This document shows, one piece after another, positions 61,288 through 64,000 of a stretch of 64,000 nucleotides of DNA (position 1 is the first letter of the stretch; the number at the start of each line of letters is the position of its first letter). This DNA comes from JABDQA01 sp963759125. GTDB taxonomy: Bacteria; Desulfobacterota; Desulfobulbia; Desulfobulbales; Desulfocapsaceae. The notes under the pieces were generated by a model. The model was not told the origin of the DNA. It was given only the letters and a program-made list of their open reading frames with translations, and ran no database searches. The position numbers and the translations under genes are program-made. The stretch spans positions 434,001 to 498,000 of the forward strand of contig CAVWXN010000005.1 of the NCBI GenBank assembly GCA_963759125.1, given 5' to 3'.

Positions 61288-61364
61288 CCACGCAGATTTC
61301 TGCTTTATTCTCTGTCGCCGCTCTGTTGTGCGGCGACAGATTTTGTCTCAATGATGGAATTACT

Positions 61365-62879
61365 ATGAAAACGAAGACAATTCTGTTCCTGCTCTTGGGA
61401 TTCTGCCTGGGGTTGGCCGCCTTCGTCCAGGCATCCGGGGACATGGTCTCGATCGTCTCGCCCGCCGACGGTAAGATTGTCCGTCTGGATGTCGCTCCCG
61501 GCGACAAGGTGTATAGCGGCGACACACTGGCTATCGTCAAAGCCGATGACGGAACGACGATAATTCTCAAGGCCGGGGTTTCGGGTACCATCGCAACCAT
61601 TGACGTCGGCTCCTACGAGAAGGTTAAAAAGGATACGCAGGTCGGCACTATCAGCACGGCTGCGATCATCGCCGAACAGCCTGTCGCCGGCGAAGCCCAG
61701 GAATTGCCAGGCATCGGTGCGCTGGTCGGCAACCTGTTCAGGACCACCGGCGTCTACGGCATTATCGACGGTCAATTAAGCAAGGACTGGACCGTCGGCA
61801 TCGGCCGAATTCTGATGATCTGTGTGGGCCTGACCCTGCTCTTCCTGGGCATCTTCAAGCAGTTCGAACCGCTGCTGCTGATTCCTATCGGTTATGGCGC
61901 CATTCTCGCCAACATTCCGCTGGCCGGCATCGCTGAACCCGGCGGTATTCTCTACTACATCTATGACGTCGGGATTGTCACAGGAATCTTTCCGCTGCTG
62001 ATTTTCATGGGCGTCGGGGCTCTAACCGACTTCGGACCGATGATCGCCAACCCAAAGACCATTCTCTTGGGCGGCGCCGCTCAGATCGGTATTTTCGTCA
62101 CCCTGCTGGGAGCATTGTTCCTGACCGATCTGGTTCCGGGCATCAACTTCTCTCTGCGTGATGCCGCCTCGATTGGCATCATTGGCGGTGCTGACGGACC
62201 GACGGCCATCTTTCTGTCGAGTCAGCTATCACCACGACTGCTCGGTTCGATTGCCATTGCAGCCTACTCCTATATGGCTCTGGTGCCGATCATCCAGCCC
62301 CCGATCATGAAATGGCTGACCTCCGAGGAAGAGCGCCGGATCAAAATGGTTCAGCTCCGCCACGTATCGAAGCTGGAGAAAATGATTCTCCCCCTGCTGG
62401 TGCTCGGCATCTGTGCGTTTCTGCTGCCCACCGCAGCGCCGCTGATCGGCATGTTTATGCTGGGCAACCTGGCCAAGGAATGTGGCGTTGTCGACCGTCT
62501 CAGCGATGTCATCAAGGGTGCGCTGATGTACACCGTCACCATTTTTCTGGGACTCGGTGTGGGCAGCAAGCTCTCCGCCGACAAGTTCCTCAACCTGGAA
62601 ACACTGGGCATCCTGGCTCTTGGCATGATCGCCTTTGCCATCGGCACCGCCGGCGGTGTGTTAATGGCCAAGGCCATGAACAGGCTTTCCAAGACACCGG
62701 TCAATCCGCTCATCGGGGCCGCTGGGGTTTCCGCCGTACCGATGGCAGCCCGGGTGGTCAACAAGGTCGGTCTCGAGGCCAACCCGCAGAATCACCTGAT
62801 TATGCATGCCATGGGGGCAAACGTCTCCGGCGTCATTGGCTCTGCGGTCGCGGCGGGCGTTTTACTGGCTCTGCTCTAA
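61365..62879 (+). CDS. oadB: Oxaloacetate decarboxylase beta subunit, Na+ pump, with an extra N-terminal biotinyl-like domain
   Basis: 504 residues from ATG 61365. A signal-like helix (ILFLLLGFCLGLAAFVQA) is followed by a hammerhead domain (about 25-100: SPADGKIVRLDVAPGDKVYS and SGTIATIDVGSYEKV) resembling biotinyl/lipoyl domains but without the MKM lysine. The rest is OadB: IGYGAILANIPLAG, GADGPTAIF (the Na+-site Asp) and a C-terminal GVSAVPMAARVVNKVG. Known OadB proteins do not usually carry such a fused domain. Followed by a terminator. Confidence 0.9.
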   Translation: MKTKTILFLLLGFCLGLAAFVQASGDMVSIVSPADGKIVRLDVAPGDKVYSGDTLAIVKADDGTTIILKAGVSGTIATIDVGSYEKVKKDTQVGTISTAAIIAEQPVAGEAQELPGIGALVGNLFRTTGVYGIIDGQLSKDWTVGIGRILMICVGLTLLFLGIFKQFEPLLLIPIGYGAILANIPLAGIAEPGGILYYIYDVGIVTGIFPLLIFMGVGALTDFGPMIANPKTILLGGAAQIGIFVTLLGALFLTDLVPGINFSLRDAASIGIIGGADGPTAIFLSSQLSPRLLGSIAIAAYSYMALVPIIQPPIMKWLTSEEERRIKMVQLRHVSKLEKMILPLLVLGICAFLLPTAAPLIGMFMLGNLAKECGVVDRLSDVIKGALMYTVTIFLGLGVGSKLSADKFLNLETLGILALGMIAFAIGTAGGVLMAKAMNRLSKTPVNPLIGAAGVSAVPMAARVVNKVGLEANPQNHLIMHAMGANVSGVIGSAVAAGVLLALL

Positions 62880-62896
62880 TTTTGTCCCATCTCTGC

Positions 62897-62936
62897 AAAA
62901 AGCCTGGAGCCAACCGCTCCGGGCTTTTTGTTTTTC
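62897..62936 (+). terminator. Terminator of the oad cluster
   Basis: AAAAAGCCTGGAGC and GCTCCGGGCTTTTT pair around CAACC, followed by TTTGTTTTTC-type T-rich sequence. It lies 18 bases after the oadB stop and just before the HesB gene. Confidence 0.9.
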
Positions 62937-62949
62937 GAGGGCCCTGAAG

Positions 62950-63264
62950 ATGATACAGGTAACCGAGGAAGCCTTGACGAAACTCGAAGAATTGCTCCGC
63001 AGCGAAGGCGGTGAACAATCGGCAATACGGGTTGCCGTCATGGGCGGGGGCAGCCAGAGCCCCGGGCTTGGTCTGGTCGTGGATGAAGCGGGTGCTGAAG
63101 ATATGAGCTATGATGTCGGCGGTATTCCTCTGATCATCGATCGCGGTCTGATCGACTATTGCCGTTCAGTCACCATCGATTTCACCATCGGGGCCGAAGG
63201 AAGATGCGGCGGCGCCAGCGGCAGCGGTTTTCTGATTATCCCCGAGAATCCAGTGAACTTCTGA
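62950..63264 (+). CDS. HesB/IscA-like protein
   Basis: 104 residues from ATG 62950. IQVTEEALTKLEELL, IRVAVMGGG and a C-terminal GRCGGASGSGF stretch resemble the A-type FeS carrier fold. The three-Cys pattern of IscA is reduced: one Cys in GRCGG and one in DYCRS are visible. It may belong to the shorter HesB-like group seen in anaerobes, with unknown cluster chemistry. Convergent with the ferredoxin-nitroreductase. Confidence 0.75.
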   Translation: MIQVTEEALTKLEELLRSEGGEQSAIRVAVMGGGSQSPGLGLVVDEAGAEDMSYDVGGIPLIIDRGLIDYCRSVTIDFTIGAEGRCGGASGSGFLIIPENPVNF

Positions 63265-63269
63265 CTCAC

Positions 63270-64000
63270 CTACTCTACTACTCTTACCAGTGGTTCATAC
63301 TGGACCGAACGGGCATAGCTGACCTCTGGTCTACCGAAACTCATGGTGAACCCGATCAGGGTCTGCTCGGGAACCTTCAGCGGGATTTTCAGCTCGGGAA
63401 GCAGGGTGATCGACATTTTCGCCAACCCGTTCCACAGAGTTCCCAGCCCGAGGCCCTGGGCTGCGATCTCGAAGTGGCTGAGGGCGATAATGGTATCGAC
63501 TTCCGCCGCTGGACTGTCAATTGGTGCGGTGGCCACAACCAGGTGCGGGGCCCAGCGAAAGAGCACATCGACCTGGTACATCGTCCAGCCGTTGACGATG
63601 TCGACAAAGAATTCATACCCTGCCGGCAGTTCATTGTTTTTCACCAGTTCAGCAAGACCATCGTAAGTCCGTTCCCTAAAACGATTCATGATCTCGCGCC
63701 GATCGATTACCGAAAACGACAGGCGCCGGTCATTTCTGCCCGACGGGGCATGAAAAGCGGTCTGCAGAAGTTTTACGATGACCGTTGAATCGACATCCTC
63801 ATCGAGATATCTCCTCACCGAACGCCTGCCTCTCAAAAGTCGGTCAAGCTGCAGATAGGATGGCATCTCAGTACCATCGAGCTGATAAGAATCTTCGGGT
63901 TTGAGCCCCAGGACAGATACGGCCCCTTCCGGACAGACAGCGAGACAATGTTGGCAGCCAATGCAATCCCCGCCCCGCCCCTCGGCAACGAAGGGAACGG
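63270..64000 (-). CDS. Ferredoxin-nitroreductase fusion, N-terminus beyond the window
   Basis: The nitroreductase part begins at an internal Met (63866) with LRGRRSVRRYLDEDVDST and includes FHAPSGRND and AAQGLGLGTLWNG, all typical FMN-binding segments. The same frame continues upstream without a stop to the end of the window through CIGCQHCLAVCPEGAVSV, a [4Fe-4S] motif preceded by about 10 residues. So this is a ferredoxin domain fused in front of the nitroreductase. It probably reduces nitro compounds or quinones with ferredoxin-type electrons. At least 243 residues are visible; the start is missing. Confidence 0.88.
   Translation of the reverse strand, partial: VPFVAEGRGGDCIGCQHCLAVCPEGAVSVLGLKPEDSYQLDGTEMPSYLQLDRLLRGRRSVRRYLDEDVDSTVIVKLLQTAFHAPSGRNDRRLSFSVIDRREIMNRFRERTYDGLAELVKNNELPAGYEFFVDIVNGWTMYQVDVLFRWAPHLVVATAPIDSPAAEVDTIIALSHFEIAAQGLGLGTLWNGLAKMSITLLPELKIPLKVPEQTLIGFTMSFGRPEVSYARSVQYEPLVRVVE

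Noticed and set aside
1..64000. CRISPR arrays, rRNA or tRNA genes
   Set aside because: No regularly spaced direct repeats and no cloverleaf or rRNA signature sequences were recognised on reading.

Overview
The window looks like a chromosomal segment of an anaerobic Desulfobacterota bacterium, probably a sulfate- or sulfur-metabolising member of the Desulfobulbales. That is inference from gene content: a multihaem cytochrome c/FeS/NrfD membrane complex, hgcAB mercury-methylation genes, an oadGAB Na+ pump, an acetate-permease-type operon, and many PAS/HDOD/histidine-kinase proteins with a sigma-54 activator. No rRNA, tRNA, CRISPR array or complete insertion sequence was seen.

Layout. (1) 1-4300: histidine degradation: divergent hutU (partial) and hutH, hutC, two HutC-type operators, and a UroD-fold gene. 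(2) 5600-14200: a possible natural-product locus: FAD disulfide oxidoreductase, a compact polyketide synthase in the unusual order AT-KS-ACP-ACP, a MetE-C-like methyltransferase, a small protein, a class B flavin monooxygenase and a PAS-LuxR regulator. (3) 14300-21000: small proteins including dodecin, then a solute:sodium symporter operon and its cNMP/CBS/DUF294 partner. (4) 21200-30300: two histidine kinases on the minus strand, then a kinase, a PAS protein and an NtrC-type activator on the plus strand. (5) 30600-36860: two transcription units with sigma-54 promoters and a shared palindrome, CCACA-N4-TGTGG. They encode a transposase-derived protein, FtsH, a pentahaem cytochrome, a Tat FeS protein, an NrfD protein and two small membrane proteins. 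(6) 36900-45500: a MinD/FlhG-HDOD-GAF fusion, glycosyltransferases, NlpC/P60, glycerate kinase and malonyl-CoA decarboxylase. (7) 45500-52500: a MITE-like element, ilvC/ilvY with a perfect operator, surE, a REP-like hairpin, a MITE, hgcBA and a beta-CASP metallo-hydrolase. (8) 52500-64000: lipoprotein, pyrF, a sigma/anti-sigma/von Willebrand cluster, GtrA, ABM protein, oadGAB, HesB and a ferredoxin-nitroreductase.

The most striking observation is hgcB. Its frame is interrupted by TGA exactly at codon 73, the position of the essential conserved Cys of HgcB. Reading continues to the family's C-terminal Cys-Cys, and a hairpin of bacterial SECIS type follows the TGA. This suggests a selenocysteine-containing mercury-methylation protein.

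A second general point is that six genes (ftsH, surE, the beta-CASP hydrolase, the anti-sigma factor, the von Willebrand lipoprotein and a small gene after a glycosyltransferase) each appear to carry exactly one extra base. Two of these lie in runs of six identical bases. Sequencing or assembly insertions are the simplest explanation.
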